Assembly: GCA_905182135.1 (NCBI GenBank)
Contig: CAJJAG010000006.1
Location: 62,001-126,000 of the forward strand
From: an uncultured Acidimicrobiaceae bacterium
GTDB lineage: Bacteria; Actinomycetota; Acidimicrobiia; Acidimicrobiales; UBA10347
Direction of reading: 5' to 3'
Length of the DNA: 64,000 nt
Position 1 is the stretch's first letter; each line of letters opens with the position of its first letter. A program made the position numbers and the translations under genes. Of the stretch, positions 33,989-43,517 are shown in pieces. The notes under the pieces are model-generated. The model was given only the letters and a program-made list of their open reading frames with translations. It was not told the origin of the DNA and did no database searches.

Positions 33989-35635
33989 TTGTCTGAACAG
34001 AACGGTATGAACGGCATGAACAGCCCCGGTAGATCAGGCGACGTTGACTTCGAGGTTGTTGTCGTCGGAGCTGGCTTCGCCGGGATGTATCTATTGCATC
34101 GATTACGCAACGAAGGGTTCTCGGCACGGGTCTTCGAGGCTGGATCAGGGGTCGGCGGCACCTGGTACTGGAACCGGTACCCCGGTGCCCGCTGCGACGT
34201 ACGCAGCATCGACTATTCATACTCATGGGATGTCGAACTCGAACAGGAATGGGAATGGTCCGAGAAGTTCGCCACCCAACCAGAACTTCTTCGCTACGCG
34301 AACCATGTCGCCGATCGCCATGACCTGCGGCGCGACATCCAGTTCGACACCAAGGTCGATTTTGCCCGTTGGGATGAGGTCAATCGCCGATGGTTAATTT
34401 CGACGAGTAATGGCGACACCGTGTCGTGCGGTCACTATGTGATGGCTACCGGCTGTCTCTCGGTACCCAAATCGTCAGAACTCGACGGCATCGACGACTT
34501 CGCTGGCAATGTCTACTTCAGCGGTCGGTGGCCACATCACGAGGTCGACTTCAGCGGCCTACGCGTAGCGGTAGTTGGTACCGGCTCCTCGGCCATCCAA
34601 TCCATTCCGATTATCGCATCCCAAGCTTCATCACTCACGATCTTCCAACGCACACCGAACTTCAGCATGCCTGCATTCAACGGGCCGAATGATGCTGCCG
34701 AAGTAGCCGAGGTCAAAGAGAATTACCCTGCGTATCGTCGCGAACAGCGCTACTCGGCTGGCGGTGTTGTGCGGGAACTCCCGACCAAGTCCGCTATGGA
34801 AGACTCCGAACCCGAACGTCGCGCCCACTTCGAGCAAGGTTGGAAGTCAGGCAGCCTCGGCGGCGTCATAGCCGCCTACAACGACATCCGCGTCAATCAA
34901 GGCGCCAGCGACCTCGCCGCGGCCTTCGTGCACAGCAAGATCCGGTCGATCGTGAATGATCAAGCGGTCGCCGAGAAACTCTGTCCCACAAATCACCCAA
35001 TCGGGACGAAGCGCCCGTGCCTGGACACGAACTACTACCAAACGTTCAACGAAGAACACGTCACCCTGGTCGACTTGCTCGAGACACCCATCGTGGGAGT
35101 AACCGACTCAGGCATCGAGACGTCGGCCGAGTCCTTCGAGTTCGACGCGATCGTTATGGCCACCGGCTTCGATGCGATGACCGGAGCAGTTGTTGCTGTC
35201 GATATCCGCGGAGTTGGTGGAGCTGAACTAAAGCAGGCCTGGGCCGATGGACCTCGGACCTATCTCGGCCTCTGCGTGTCGGGATTCCCAAATCTGTTCC
35301 TTATCACCGGCCCAGGAAGCCCATCAGTGCTGTCGAACATGATGGTTTCGATCGAACAGCACGTTGACTTCGTGGCCGACTGCCTGGTGCACTTACGAGA
35401 CGCCGGTCAAACCACGATCGAAGCCGACGCTGGGGCCGAAGCCGAATGGGTCCAGCATGTCGTCGAGGTCGGTGACGCCACGCTTTATCCCAAGGCCAAC
35501 TCCTGGTACATGGGTGCAAATGTGCCGGGGAAGCCCCGCGTGTTTCTGCCTTATGTCGGAGGCGTTGGCACATACCGATTGATTTGCGAAGACGTCGTCG
35601 ACGATGGTTACCGAGGATTTGTGCTGCACGCCTGA
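33989..35635 (+). CDS. Flavin-containing Baeyer-Villiger monooxygenase
   Basis: A 548-residue class B flavoprotein monooxygenase. FAD-binding VVVGAGFAGMYLLHRL near residue 26, the GTWYWNRYPGARCDVRSIDY block near 58, the fingerprint FSGRWPHHEVDF near 175, the NADPH-binding VAVVGTGSSAIQSIP near 190, and VMATGFD near 390. These are the hallmarks of cyclohexanone/phenylacetone-monooxygenase-like enzymes that insert oxygen next to a ketone. The start may be TTG 33989 or ATG 34007. Coupled to the alcohol dehydrogenase, it suits a route alcohol to ketone to ester or lactone. Confidence 0.85.
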   Translation: MSEQNGMNGMNSPGRSGDVDFEVVVVGAGFAGMYLLHRLRNEGFSARVFEAGSGVGGTWYWNRYPGARCDVRSIDYSYSWDVELEQEWEWSEKFATQPELLRYANHVADRHDLRRDIQFDTKVDFARWDEVNRRWLISTSNGDTVSCGHYVMATGCLSVPKSSELDGIDDFAGNVYFSGRWPHHEVDFSGLRVAVVGTGSSAIQSIPIIASQASSLTIFQRTPNFSMPAFNGPNDAAEVAEVKENYPAYRREQRYSAGGVVRELPTKSAMEDSEPERRAHFEQGWKSGSLGGVIAAYNDIRVNQGASDLAAAFVHSKIRSIVNDQAVAEKLCPTNHPIGTKRPCLDTNYYQTFNEEHVTLVDLLETPIVGVTDSGIETSAESFEFDAIVMATGFDAMTGAVVAVDIRGVGGAELKQAWADGPRTYLGLCVSGFPNLFLITGPGSPSVLSNMMVSIEQHVDFVADCLVHLRDAGQTTIEADAGAEAEWVQHVVEVGDATLYPKANSWYMGANVPGKPRVFLPYVGGVGTYRLICEDVVDDGYRGFVLHA

Positions 35636-36048
35636 CGGCACGGTAGATCTCGGTAACGCGAACTCTCCTTTCTGCCGGAAATTCCTCTCTTCATTGGTGA
35701 TCTGGGCAACCGGATCATCAATGTTTGATGGCGTCTGGAATCGGACCAGAAGTGCCTATTAGCGTCACGGCGTCGATATCGAATTCATGTTTGCGCCTGG
35801 TGAATAACCGTCCATCTTGAGTAGACCGCGCTTAGCGAGTTGGCGCTCGACCAGCACGACTATCGCTCGCTAGGCGAGACCGACGAGACCGCCGGGGTCG
35901 CCGACGTCTCGCCGCCTCCACCCCGCGACTTCGCGACTTCGCGACTCAGAAACGAAAATATGGCAGCCCCTCTACACACCAATTCCTTCTTGTCGTCCAA
36001 TCGAAAACGCGAGACCATAAGAGCGCGCGACAAGTAGCGTCGGCACCT
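35636..36048. other. Intergenic region with minor repeats
   Basis: 413 bases with no recognisable gene. An 8-bp inverted repeat GGCGAGAC / GTCTCGCC spans 35873-35913, and an 8-bp unit GCGACTTC is tandemly repeated about three times around 35927-35946. The first 100 bases after the monooxygenase have no strong terminator. Confidence 0.4.
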
Positions 36049-36561
36049 GTGATCATCAGACGAGAAAGAGCAACAGACCAGGACGCATCACGTGCGGTGC
36101 AAGCTGCCGCGTTTGGTCAAGACGAGATGGAAGCAGCCGAAGCACGCCTCGTGGACGAGCTACGTGAATGCAATGGTTGGCTTCCGGCCCTCTCCTGGGT
36201 TGCAGAGAGCGGTGGCCGGGTCGTCGGACATAATGTCTGCACGCGCGGCCACGTCGATGACGTGCCCTGTGTGGGCCTCGGACCTCTTGGCGTAATCCCA
36301 GACTCTCAGCACACCGGTGTTGGATCAGCCTTGATGCACGCGATGATCGGGGCCGCTGATGCCGCAGGCGAACCGCTAATCGCTCTGCTCGGCGATCCCA
36401 GCTACTACTCGCGGTTTGGGTTCGTTCCGTCAACCGACCTCCGAATCGAAGCTCCCAAGGTTCAGTGGGGCCCTCATTTTCAGATACTTCCACTGACCGC
36501 ATGGAACGATTCGATCACAGGTTCGTTTCGGTACTCTACTCCCTTTGACAACGTCAGTTGA
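36049..36561 (+). CDS. GNAT-family N-acetyltransferase
   Basis: A 170-residue acetyltransferase. The acetyl-CoA loop is in GPLGVIPDSQHTGVGSALMH (V/I-x-P-x5-G-x-G) near residues 78-97, preceded by the beta-bulge strand VVGHNVCTRG and followed by LLGDPSYYSRFGFVPS, the C-terminal signature of the YhbS-like group. The substrate amine is not predictable. GTG 36049 is the only suitable start. Confidence 0.82.
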   Translation: MIIRRERATDQDASRAVQAAAFGQDEMEAAEARLVDELRECNGWLPALSWVAESGGRVVGHNVCTRGHVDDVPCVGLGPLGVIPDSQHTGVGSALMHAMIGAADAAGEPLIALLGDPSYYSRFGFVPSTDLRIEAPKVQWGPHFQILPLTAWNDSITGSFRYSTPFDNVS

Positions 36562-36871
36562 AACGCCCCATATCGAGACTTTCTCAACGCTTGGTGCCCA
36601 CCGCGATAGCGCACGTCGGCGACGACACAACAACGAGTGACCTCCGTTCCAACAGCGCAAACTCAATCGAGCCTTTCACGAATTCGGTCATTGAACACGC
36701 TGCGGACCCACCCGATGAGGAGGCCCGTCGCTCAGCTGAAACCCCCGGAACAACATCACCCACCATCAACCCGGACTTGGCGCTTAGGCACGTTGACTCG
36801 CGGCCTGCAATGCTGGCGATGGACAGGACACACGCAGGCACAACAGAACGTGTCAATGAACGGGGACTTCA
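36562..36871. other. Gap before an SDR gene
   Basis: 310 bases in which I find no supported gene, RNA or repeat. GGGGA precedes the SDR start at 36872. Confidence 0.35.
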
Positions 36872-37750
36872 ATGAACATCGATAAAACGCGACTCGCTGG
36901 CAAGGTCGCAATCGTGACCGGAGCCGCAAGTGGAATCGGCGCAGCGAGTGCTCGTCGGCTCGCAGCCGAGGGAGCACACGTGTTGCTCACCGACATCCAG
37001 GACGAAGTCGGCTTTGACCTAGCCGCCGAACTCGATTCATTAGACGGCGGGCAGGCCAGTTTTCTCCACTGCAACGTTGCCGACGAAGCCCACGTAGCCG
37101 ACGCGGTTCGGACCGCCGTCGAACGCTGGGGCCGTCTCGACATCATGCACAACAACGCCGGGTTCGGCGGTGTCAGTGGGCCTATCGAATCAACCACTGC
37201 CGACGGTTGGGCCAGCACCATGGACGTCTTGTTGACCAGCGTTTTTTATGGCACCAAATATGCAACGCCAGCAATGCGGGATGGTGGCGGTGGCAGCATC
37301 ATCAACACTGCCTCGGTTTGCGGACTGCAGGCTGGAATCGGCAGCCATGTGTACACCGTTGCCAAGCATGGCGTTGTGGGTTTAACCCGGTCAACGGCAC
37401 TCGAACTGGCCGAGTACAACATCCGAGTCAATGCGGTGTGCCCTGGCTACATCGCCACCAGTCTCAACGCAAACCGTTCACGTTCTGAAATCGATGACGC
37501 AGAGATGACCGAGCGGCTTGACAAGGCTCGCGGCCGCCTCGCCAACTCGCAACCGATGAACCGCATGGGTGAACCCGATGACATCGCTGCAGCCGTGGCG
37601 TGGCTCGCTTCCGACGACAGCGAATGGGTGACTGGCACAGAACAAGTTGTCGACGGAGGCTTGCTCAATGGACGGCCGTGGCGCAAGCTTCACAAAGCAA
37701 TCACCGAAGATCGGCCAGTGCGTCTCTACGCCCCAGGCTCCTACGACTGA
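36872..37750 (+). CDS. Short-chain dehydrogenase/reductase
   Basis: A 292-residue classical SDR: TGAASGIGAAS at residues 16-26, Asp after strand 2 in LTDIQD (NAD preference), NNAGFGG near 92, catalytic Ser in INTASVCG, YTVAKHG near 163, and the closing VTGTEQVVDGG. The MDVLLTSVFYGTKYA insertion and the 20-residue C-terminal tail (RLYAPGSYD) recall a family of dehydrogenases acting on polycyclic alcohols. The next gene is convergent. Substrate unknown. Confidence 0.82.
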   Translation: MNIDKTRLAGKVAIVTGAASGIGAASARRLAAEGAHVLLTDIQDEVGFDLAAELDSLDGGQASFLHCNVADEAHVADAVRTAVERWGRLDIMHNNAGFGGVSGPIESTTADGWASTMDVLLTSVFYGTKYATPAMRDGGGGSIINTASVCGLQAGIGSHVYTVAKHGVVGLTRSTALELAEYNIRVNAVCPGYIATSLNANRSRSEIDDAEMTERLDKARGRLANSQPMNRMGEPDDIAAAVAWLASDDSEWVTGTEQVVDGGLLNGRPWRKLHKAITEDRPVRLYAPGSYD

Positions 37751-37783
37751 TCGTTAGCGCTGCCCTCACAGGTAGGTGCTGAA

Positions 37784-39499
37784 TCAATCGGCGAGGCGGC
37801 CACGCAGCAGCTGACCCGGGCGAACTCCAGTTGGTGCACCGTGGTCGAGGAGAACCTGTCCATTGACCAAGGTGGCTTTAAACCCTGACGCTGTCTGCCG
37901 CAGCCGTCGGGCTCCACCAGGCAGGTCGTAGACCAGTTCTGGCATATCGGGCGTGACGGTTTCGAGGTCGAAGACGTTGATGTCGGCCGCCATGCCCGCA
38001 GCGATCACACCTCGGTCAGAGAAGCCCCATGCCGTAGCCGGCACCTGCGTCATACGATGCACGGCTTCTTCGATTGTGAAGGCTTGTTCGTTTCGCACCC
38101 AATGACCGAGCAGATGCGTTTGCAACGAGGAGTCCATGATCTGGCTGACGTGAGCGCCGCTATCACTAAAGGTTGGGATTGCCTGGGGGTGCCTAAGAAA
38201 CTCAAGCACCCGATCTTGGTCATGATTCGCGGCTGCTTGCATAAAGAACGTATTCAGGTCTGACTCGATAGCAATGTCGAGGAAGGTCGCCATCGGCGAC
38301 GACCCACGAGCCACAGCGAGTTCTGCGATGGTCTCGTATGGCGGCAGGCCCGACGTGACGGGGAAGACGTACTGCCATTCGGGTTTGCGAGCCTCGGTTC
38401 CAATCGCCCGGCCGTACTCGGCGGTGTCAGCGATATCAATCAGTTGCTGCCGTAGAGACGGATCGGCGAGCGCCCGCCGTTGTTCCTCTAGCGACTGGGC
38501 CCGGATGTCTTTCCAGACGGGAAGCCCGTCGAACGGTAGTTGCGTCTGGAATGACAGAATCGCGCCGAAGTGGCGCGAGTGTGCTTGTCCCCACGCAGTC
38601 CCACCCTCGGCGGTGATGCGATCGAGCAGATCAACGACCGGCTTCCACATGTGATCTTCGGTGCCGAACGCCAACATGCCATAAGTAAGCGGCACACCAG
38701 TCGATACAGCCAGATCGATCAACCAGCGGGCGTAGTCCTCTCGCTTTTCTGGGTCTCGTGAGCGCATGTCCGGATGCTGTGCCAACTCGAAAATCCCGCC
38801 GGGACCAACATCTGCCATCGACTGCACAAGTGCATTGATCTCGTCACGGCTAGCGAAACGACTCGCCACTGGTCGGTCGTCGGAGGTCTCATGATTTCCC
38901 GATACCGACGTCGTGAAACCAATGGCGCCAGCCCGCATTGACGCCTGCACCTGGGCAGCCATCTTGACAATGTCATCGTCGTTCGCCGCTTCTTCGAATG
39001 CACGCTCGCCCATAGCCCACGTGCGCAAAGCGGAATGGCCAACGTAGCCCGCGTAGTTAATGCCCTTGGGCGTCGCGTCGACGAAGTCGAGGTATTCGGG
39101 GAATGTCTCCCACGACCAGTCGATGCCGGCTGCCATAGCGTCCGCCGAGATGTCTTCAGCGCGTTCGAGGTTGCGCACCACCAACTCGCGGGCATCAGAG
39201 TTCACCGGGGCCAGCGTGAAACCACAGTTGCCCATCACTGCGGTTGTCACCCCGTGAAAACAGGAACACTCGCCCAACGGGTCCCACGCAATCTGCGCGT
39301 CCATGTGGGTGTGGACATCGACGAAGCCGGGGCTCACGATGTGGCCCTCGGCATCGATCGTGCGTTGGGCCTGCTGGCTACTGAGATCACCGACCTCGGT
39401 GATCAACCCATCACTGATTGCAACGTCAGCGCGACGGGCATTGCGTCCGGTGCCGTCAACCACCATGCCGTTCGTAATAACTAAATCGTGCATACCCAA
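37784..39499 (-). CDS. Amidohydrolase, N-acyl-D-amino-acid deacylase type (second copy)
   Basis: A 571-residue relative of the protein at 24954. The metal motif is VDVHTHMDAQIAWDP near residue 60, GNCGFTLAPV near 92 contains the D-aminoacylase Cys, FPVTSGLPPYET near 390 is the loop of this group, and the barrel Asp is in FSDSGAHVSQ near 450. The two copies share domain order but differ in detail, so they are probably old paralogues rather than a recent duplication. It starts at ATG 39499 or 39493. It is convergent with the SDR and divergent from a DHA2 carrier. Confidence 0.83.
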   Translation of the reverse strand: MGMHDLVITNGMVVDGTGRNARRADVAISDGLITEVGDLSSQQAQRTIDAEGHIVSPGFVDVHTHMDAQIAWDPLGECSCFHGVTTAVMGNCGFTLAPVNSDARELVVRNLERAEDISADAMAAGIDWSWETFPEYLDFVDATPKGINYAGYVGHSALRTWAMGERAFEEAANDDDIVKMAAQVQASMRAGAIGFTTSVSGNHETSDDRPVASRFASRDEINALVQSMADVGPGGIFELAQHPDMRSRDPEKREDYARWLIDLAVSTGVPLTYGMLAFGTEDHMWKPVVDLLDRITAEGGTAWGQAHSRHFGAILSFQTQLPFDGLPVWKDIRAQSLEEQRRALADPSLRQQLIDIADTAEYGRAIGTEARKPEWQYVFPVTSGLPPYETIAELAVARGSSPMATFLDIAIESDLNTFFMQAAANHDQDRVLEFLRHPQAIPTFSDSGAHVSQIMDSSLQTHLLGHWVRNEQAFTIEEAVHRMTQVPATAWGFSDRGVIAAGMAADINVFDLETVTPDMPELVYDLPGGARRLRQTASGFKATLVNGQVLLDHGAPTGVRPGQLLRGRLAD

Positions 39500-39608
39500 C
39501 TCCCAAGGTCCTATACAAAGCTAGTGCGGTAGCCATCGGCGGCGCCAGATTGGCGCGCCCCTCGACCCACCCCCCACAAGCGGCTAGGCACTAACTAACC
39601 CTATTCCA

Positions 39609-39621
39609 ATGGTGGCACCAT
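39609..39621. promoter_or_regulatory. Candidate operator upstream of a DHA2 carrier
   Basis: Palindrome ATGGT-n3-ACCAT in the 148-base divergent gap, 26 bases before the carrier start. Short, so could be chance. Confidence 0.3.
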
Positions 39622-39647
39622 GATGAGATGATCCACCAGAGCCAGAG

Positions 39648-41210
39648 ATGACCACGACGACGGAAATCGACGAGCCTGCTGGCCCCGCTCAAGGGTTGTC
39701 GACGAACCAAATGCGATGGCTTATGGGCGGCCTGTTGCTCGGGCTTTTCTTGTCGTCGACTGAGCAGAGCGTGGTAGCCACCGCGTTACCCACCATTGCT
39801 GGTGAGCTTGGTGCAGCCAACCGCATTGCGTGGGTCGTGTCGATCTATCTACTCACCTCAACAATCGTCACGCCGTTGTACGGCAAGATGTCAGACCTGT
39901 TCGGACGCCGGATCGTCTATCAGACATCGATCTCACTCTTCTTGGTCGGATCGGTGCTCTGTGCGCTCTCACAGACGATGAACCAACTCGTCGCCGCACG
40001 AGCGTTCCAGGGGCTCGGAGGCGGCGGACTTATGTCGCTTGCGTTCGTAATCGTGGGCGATGTCGTCTCGCCGCGACAGCGCGGTCGTTATATCGGCTTG
40101 TTCACCGCTGTGTTTACTGTTTCAGCCATCACTGGACCGCTCTGGGGAGGCCTACTCGTTGACGGACCCGGGTGGCGATGGGTTTTCTGGAGCGTCGTAC
40201 CGTTGTCAGCAATCACATTGGCGGTAATTCACCGAGGCCTACGTTTGCCGTTCACTACCCGGCAACGACGAATCGACTGGTTAGGCATGGTCCTGCTCGT
40301 CGTTGGTGCAACTGCTCTAATTCTGATCCCGATCTGGGGCGGCGATACCTACCCCTGGGGTTCATGGCAGATCGCAACCGCGATTGCGATCGCAATCACC
40401 GCTTCCGTGGCGTTCATTGTGCAAGAGAACCGAGCGGCTGAGCCGATCATCCCGATGCACCTCTTCCTCGACCGCACAGGTGCTGCCGTCTATGCCAGCG
40501 GTTTCTTGCTCATGGGGTCGTTGGTAGCGGTAATCACCTTCTTGCCGTTATTCCTGCAAATTGCCACCGGTGCTTCCGCCACCCGTAGCGGGCTCATACT
40601 CATCCCTGAGAGCGTTGGTATCAGCTTGGTTGCTACAGGCAGTGGCTGGTTGGTCTCACGGACCGGCCGGTACAAGTGGGCAATGCTGCTCGGGCCGTTC
40701 ATGGCCACAATCGCCTTGATTTGGTTAACGACAATCGGTCCAGACACAGGGGCATTGGCGCTCGCACCAATCTTGTTCTTGCTCGGCGCTGGTCTCGGCC
40801 TTGTCTTTCCGAACCTGACCTTGTCGGTCCAGAACGCGGCACCGTTCGAGGATCTTGGCATTGCAACGTCGACTTCCAACTTCTTCCGCAGCATGGGTGG
40901 CGCGTTTGGGGCAGCTGTCGGCGGGGCGATCCTGACTGGGCGACTCGACTCAGAACTCGCTGACCGCCTGGGTACAGCGCGCCTCAATGAAGTTGGCGGC
41001 GCAGCGGGCCTCATTCGAAGCCCAGCTGCTGTCAAAGACCTGGACCTAGAACTGCGCCAGCCGATCATCGAGGCAGTGAGCGACTCGGTCGTCGCGATCG
41101 TGTGGTGGGCGACACCAGTAATGGCAGCCGTTGGCGTGTTAGCCCTGCTCGTGCGCGAGACAGCGCTACGCACGTCGAGCGCTATTGGTGGATCAGACGC
41201 CACTACCTAG
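39648..41210 (+). CDS. DHA2-family (EmrB-type) MFS transporter
   Basis: A 520-residue, fourteen-helix carrier. Helix 1 reads LSSTEQSVVATALPTIAGEL, the DHA2 D1 motif; the A-motif is GKMSDLFGRRI, and the antiporter C-motif region is VSAITGPLWGGLL. The length and helix count fit multidrug export. It is divergent from the amidohydrolase at 37784. No regulator adjoins. A 6-bp hairpin follows the stop. Confidence 0.86.
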   Translation: MTTTTEIDEPAGPAQGLSTNQMRWLMGGLLLGLFLSSTEQSVVATALPTIAGELGAANRIAWVVSIYLLTSTIVTPLYGKMSDLFGRRIVYQTSISLFLVGSVLCALSQTMNQLVAARAFQGLGGGGLMSLAFVIVGDVVSPRQRGRYIGLFTAVFTVSAITGPLWGGLLVDGPGWRWVFWSVVPLSAITLAVIHRGLRLPFTTRQRRIDWLGMVLLVVGATALILIPIWGGDTYPWGSWQIATAIAIAITASVAFIVQENRAAEPIIPMHLFLDRTGAAVYASGFLLMGSLVAVITFLPLFLQIATGASATRSGLILIPESVGISLVATGSGWLVSRTGRYKWAMLLGPFMATIALIWLTTIGPDTGALALAPILFLLGAGLGLVFPNLTLSVQNAAPFEDLGIATSTSNFFRSMGGAFGAAVGGAILTGRLDSELADRLGTARLNEVGGAAGLIRSPAAVKDLDLELRQPIIEAVSDSVVAIVWWATPVMAAVGVLALLVRETALRTSSAIGGSDATT

Positions 41211-41212
41211 TC

Positions 41213-41230
41213 GCACTCGCCAGAGAGTGC
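41213..41230 (+). terminator. Candidate hairpin after the DHA2 carrier
   Basis: GCACTC / GAGTGC with a 6-base loop, starting 3 bases after the stop. No clear U-tract. Confidence 0.4.
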
Positions 41231-41294
41231 ACGCTATGGGCCCAGTGGCCAGACACTTGGCCTGGCACGGGCCTGCACCACTAGGGTCGGAAAC

Positions 41295-42413
41295 ATGGCA
41301 GTACAGGTGATTGGAATGATTGGGGTTGCCCGCCCGAGCGATGACGCGACTGTCCATGTCATTGAGGGCGGGGTATCTGCCAACTACCTCGTCGAGTTCA
41401 GCCAGGCCCACGATCAAGCTGGGTTTGACCTTGTACTTGTCGGCTACACGTCGACGTCGGCCGACGGCTGGGCCGTTGCAACCCACGCAGCAGCCCACAC
41501 TGAGCAGCTCGGCTACCTGATTGCCCATCGACCTGGTTTCGTATCGCCGACGCTCGCCGCTCGCAAGGCCGCAACCTTTGATCAGTTAAGCGGCGGCAGG
41601 TTCGCGCTGCACATCATCGCTGGCGCCAGCGACAAGGATCAGCGTCGCGACGGCGACTTCTTAACCAAGGCCGAGCGATATGACCGCGCCGGCGAGTACA
41701 TCGACATCATGCGACGAACCTGGACCGAGACCAAACCCTTTGACGTCGACGGCGTGCATTACTCGATGCAAGACGTTCGGTCTGATGTGCGTCCGTTCCA
41801 ACAGCCATCCCCTCCGATCTTCTTCGGCGGCTCGTCGGCCGAGGCCCTCGAAATGGGAGCGCAACGCTGCGATGTCTATGCCGTGTTCGCCGAACCCCTT
41901 GCCGACACGGCCGCTCGCTTCGATGGCTTCCGCAAACTAACCGCTGCTCATGGCCGTCAGGCGCGATTCTCCATGAGTGTCCGTCCGATCTTGGGGGCGA
42001 CCGAAGGGGAAGCCTGGGACAAGGCACACGCCATTCTGGGCGCAATCGAGTCGACAGGTTCGTCGTCTGCCGGCAGCATCACGAGCGGCCGCCAGGCCTA
42101 TGACCAGAGTGGCGAGCGCATGCTGGCCCATGCTGCAAACTCTGACGTGCATGACGAACGACTGTGGCTCAAGATCGCTGCTGCGACCGGCGCACCAGGA
42201 AACACCTCATGTCTTGTTGGTACTCCCGAACAAGTCGCTGACGCGCTCCTTGAGTACTACAAGCTAGGCGGACTCGACTACATCTTGATGCGCGGCTTCG
42301 ACCCACTCAACGATGCCCGCGAGTTCGGCAACGAACTCATTCCTCGCCTCAAGGCAGGAGCCCTCGAGCTCGATGAGCTAGCGGCCGCAACCGCACCTGG
42401 GCTCATCGGCTAG
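41295..42413 (+). CDS. SsuD-like LLM-class flavin monooxygenase
   Basis: A 372-residue luciferase-superfamily protein. It has the alkanesulfonate-monooxygenase hallmarks HRPGFVSPTLAARKAATFDQ, SGGRFALHIIAGASDKDQRR and PPIFFGGSSAEALEMG. SsuD-type enzymes cleave a sulfonate carbon-sulfur bond with FMNH2; related enzymes act on other carbon-heteroatom bonds, and no sulfonate transporter is here. The end LVGTPEQVADALLEYYKLGG is the common LLM C-terminus. It is followed after 78 bases by another LLM gene on the same strand. Confidence 0.83.
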   Translation: MAVQVIGMIGVARPSDDATVHVIEGGVSANYLVEFSQAHDQAGFDLVLVGYTSTSADGWAVATHAAAHTEQLGYLIAHRPGFVSPTLAARKAATFDQLSGGRFALHIIAGASDKDQRRDGDFLTKAERYDRAGEYIDIMRRTWTETKPFDVDGVHYSMQDVRSDVRPFQQPSPPIFFGGSSAEALEMGAQRCDVYAVFAEPLADTAARFDGFRKLTAAHGRQARFSMSVRPILGATEGEAWDKAHAILGAIESTGSSSAGSITSGRQAYDQSGERMLAHAANSDVHDERLWLKIAAATGAPGNTSCLVGTPEQVADALLEYYKLGGLDYILMRGFDPLNDAREFGNELIPRLKAGALELDELAAATAPGLIG

Positions 42414-42491
42414 TCAGCCCGGACGGTATTGCGAGCCCCAGAGAGCGATACGAACTTCGCTCAGGCTCGAGTCAGGTGCGAAGCTGGCGGA

Positions 42492-43478
42492 ATGAAGATC
42501 AGTTGCGCGTTTCCGCCAGTCCCTGAAACCCCAGACCACATCGTGCTCGCCGAGGAGCTCGGCTTTGAAACCGCGTGGGTCTATGACACCCCAGCGCTGC
42601 AACTCGACTGTTGGATGACCCTTGCGCTAGCTGCAGTGCGCACCGAGCGGATCCGGTTGGGACCAGGCGTGCTCATCCCGTCGCTTCGACACCCAATGAC
42701 GACCGCAGCGGCCATCACCACGCTCGTTGGCCTGGTCGGCCAAGATCGCGTCATCATTGGTGCCGGCACCGGCTTCACGGGTCGTCGTGCAATGGGCCAG
42801 AAGCCGTTGAGCTGGAAGCACTTCCCCGGCATGGTCGATGACGTCCGCGCACTGCTACGAGGCGAAGACATCGTGGTCGACGGCGAGCCTGTTCGCATGT
42901 TGCACTGGCCTGGTCAAGCGGCCGAGCGACCGATTGACGTGCCATGGATCATGGGAGTCAACGGCCCTCGAGGGCTCCAGGCTGCTGCCGACGCCGGCTG
43001 TGGCGTGTTCACCTCTCGGCCGCGGGCTGACGCTGACTACAGCCAGATTGACGATGTGATGTTGCTGGGCTTCGGCACAGTCATGGACGACCACGAGACC
43101 GTCGAGAGCCAACGCGTGATCAACACCGCTGGCCCGGGAGTCGCTGTCGCCTACCACGCGTTTCTAGAACAAGAAGACCCGCGACTCGAGGGGTTCCCGA
43201 ATGCTGATCGATTCCTGGAACTAGCAAACGAGTTGCCAAAAGATGGGCGTCATCTCGAACTGCACGCTGGGCACCTGACAGAGCTAAACGACATCGACAA
43301 ACAAGTCGTCACGGGTGACTCAATGTCCATTACGCCATTTACCTGCCACGGCGAAGAGATCCCCGGCCGACTCGAACGACTTGGCGATCAGGGGATCACC
43401 GAAGTCGCGTTCCAACCCATGGGCGACATCGAGCGAGAGCTCACAGCATTCGCTTCCGCAGCTGGATTAACCAGCTAA
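42492..43478 (+). CDS. LLM-class oxidoreductase
   Basis: A 328-residue luciferase-like protein. It begins MKISCAFPPVPETPDHIVLA, with LGFETAWVYDTPAL, IRLGPGVLIPSLRHP, and VIIGAGTGFTGRRAMGQKPL, matching F420-dependent 5,10-methylene-H4MPT-reductase-like proteins of actinobacteria. I chose ATG 42492 because the fold starts here; 21 upstream codons to 42429 are not conserved-looking. It probably shares a transcript with the SsuD-like gene. Substrate unknown. Confidence 0.8.
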   Translation: MKISCAFPPVPETPDHIVLAEELGFETAWVYDTPALQLDCWMTLALAAVRTERIRLGPGVLIPSLRHPMTTAAAITTLVGLVGQDRVIIGAGTGFTGRRAMGQKPLSWKHFPGMVDDVRALLRGEDIVVDGEPVRMLHWPGQAAERPIDVPWIMGVNGPRGLQAAADAGCGVFTSRPRADADYSQIDDVMLLGFGTVMDDHETVESQRVINTAGPGVAVAYHAFLEQEDPRLEGFPNADRFLELANELPKDGRHLELHAGHLTELNDIDKQVVTGDSMSITPFTCHGEEIPGRLERLGDQGITEVAFQPMGDIERELTAFASAAGLTS

Positions 43479-43517
43479 TCGGCGAGTTCAAAATGGTCAA
43501 ATATGGGCGGAACTAGC

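Noticed and set aside
35840-36037. 65-codon plus frame in the gap after the monooxygenase
   Set aside because: No motif, no ribosome site, and it includes the GCGACTTC repeat; likely non-coding.
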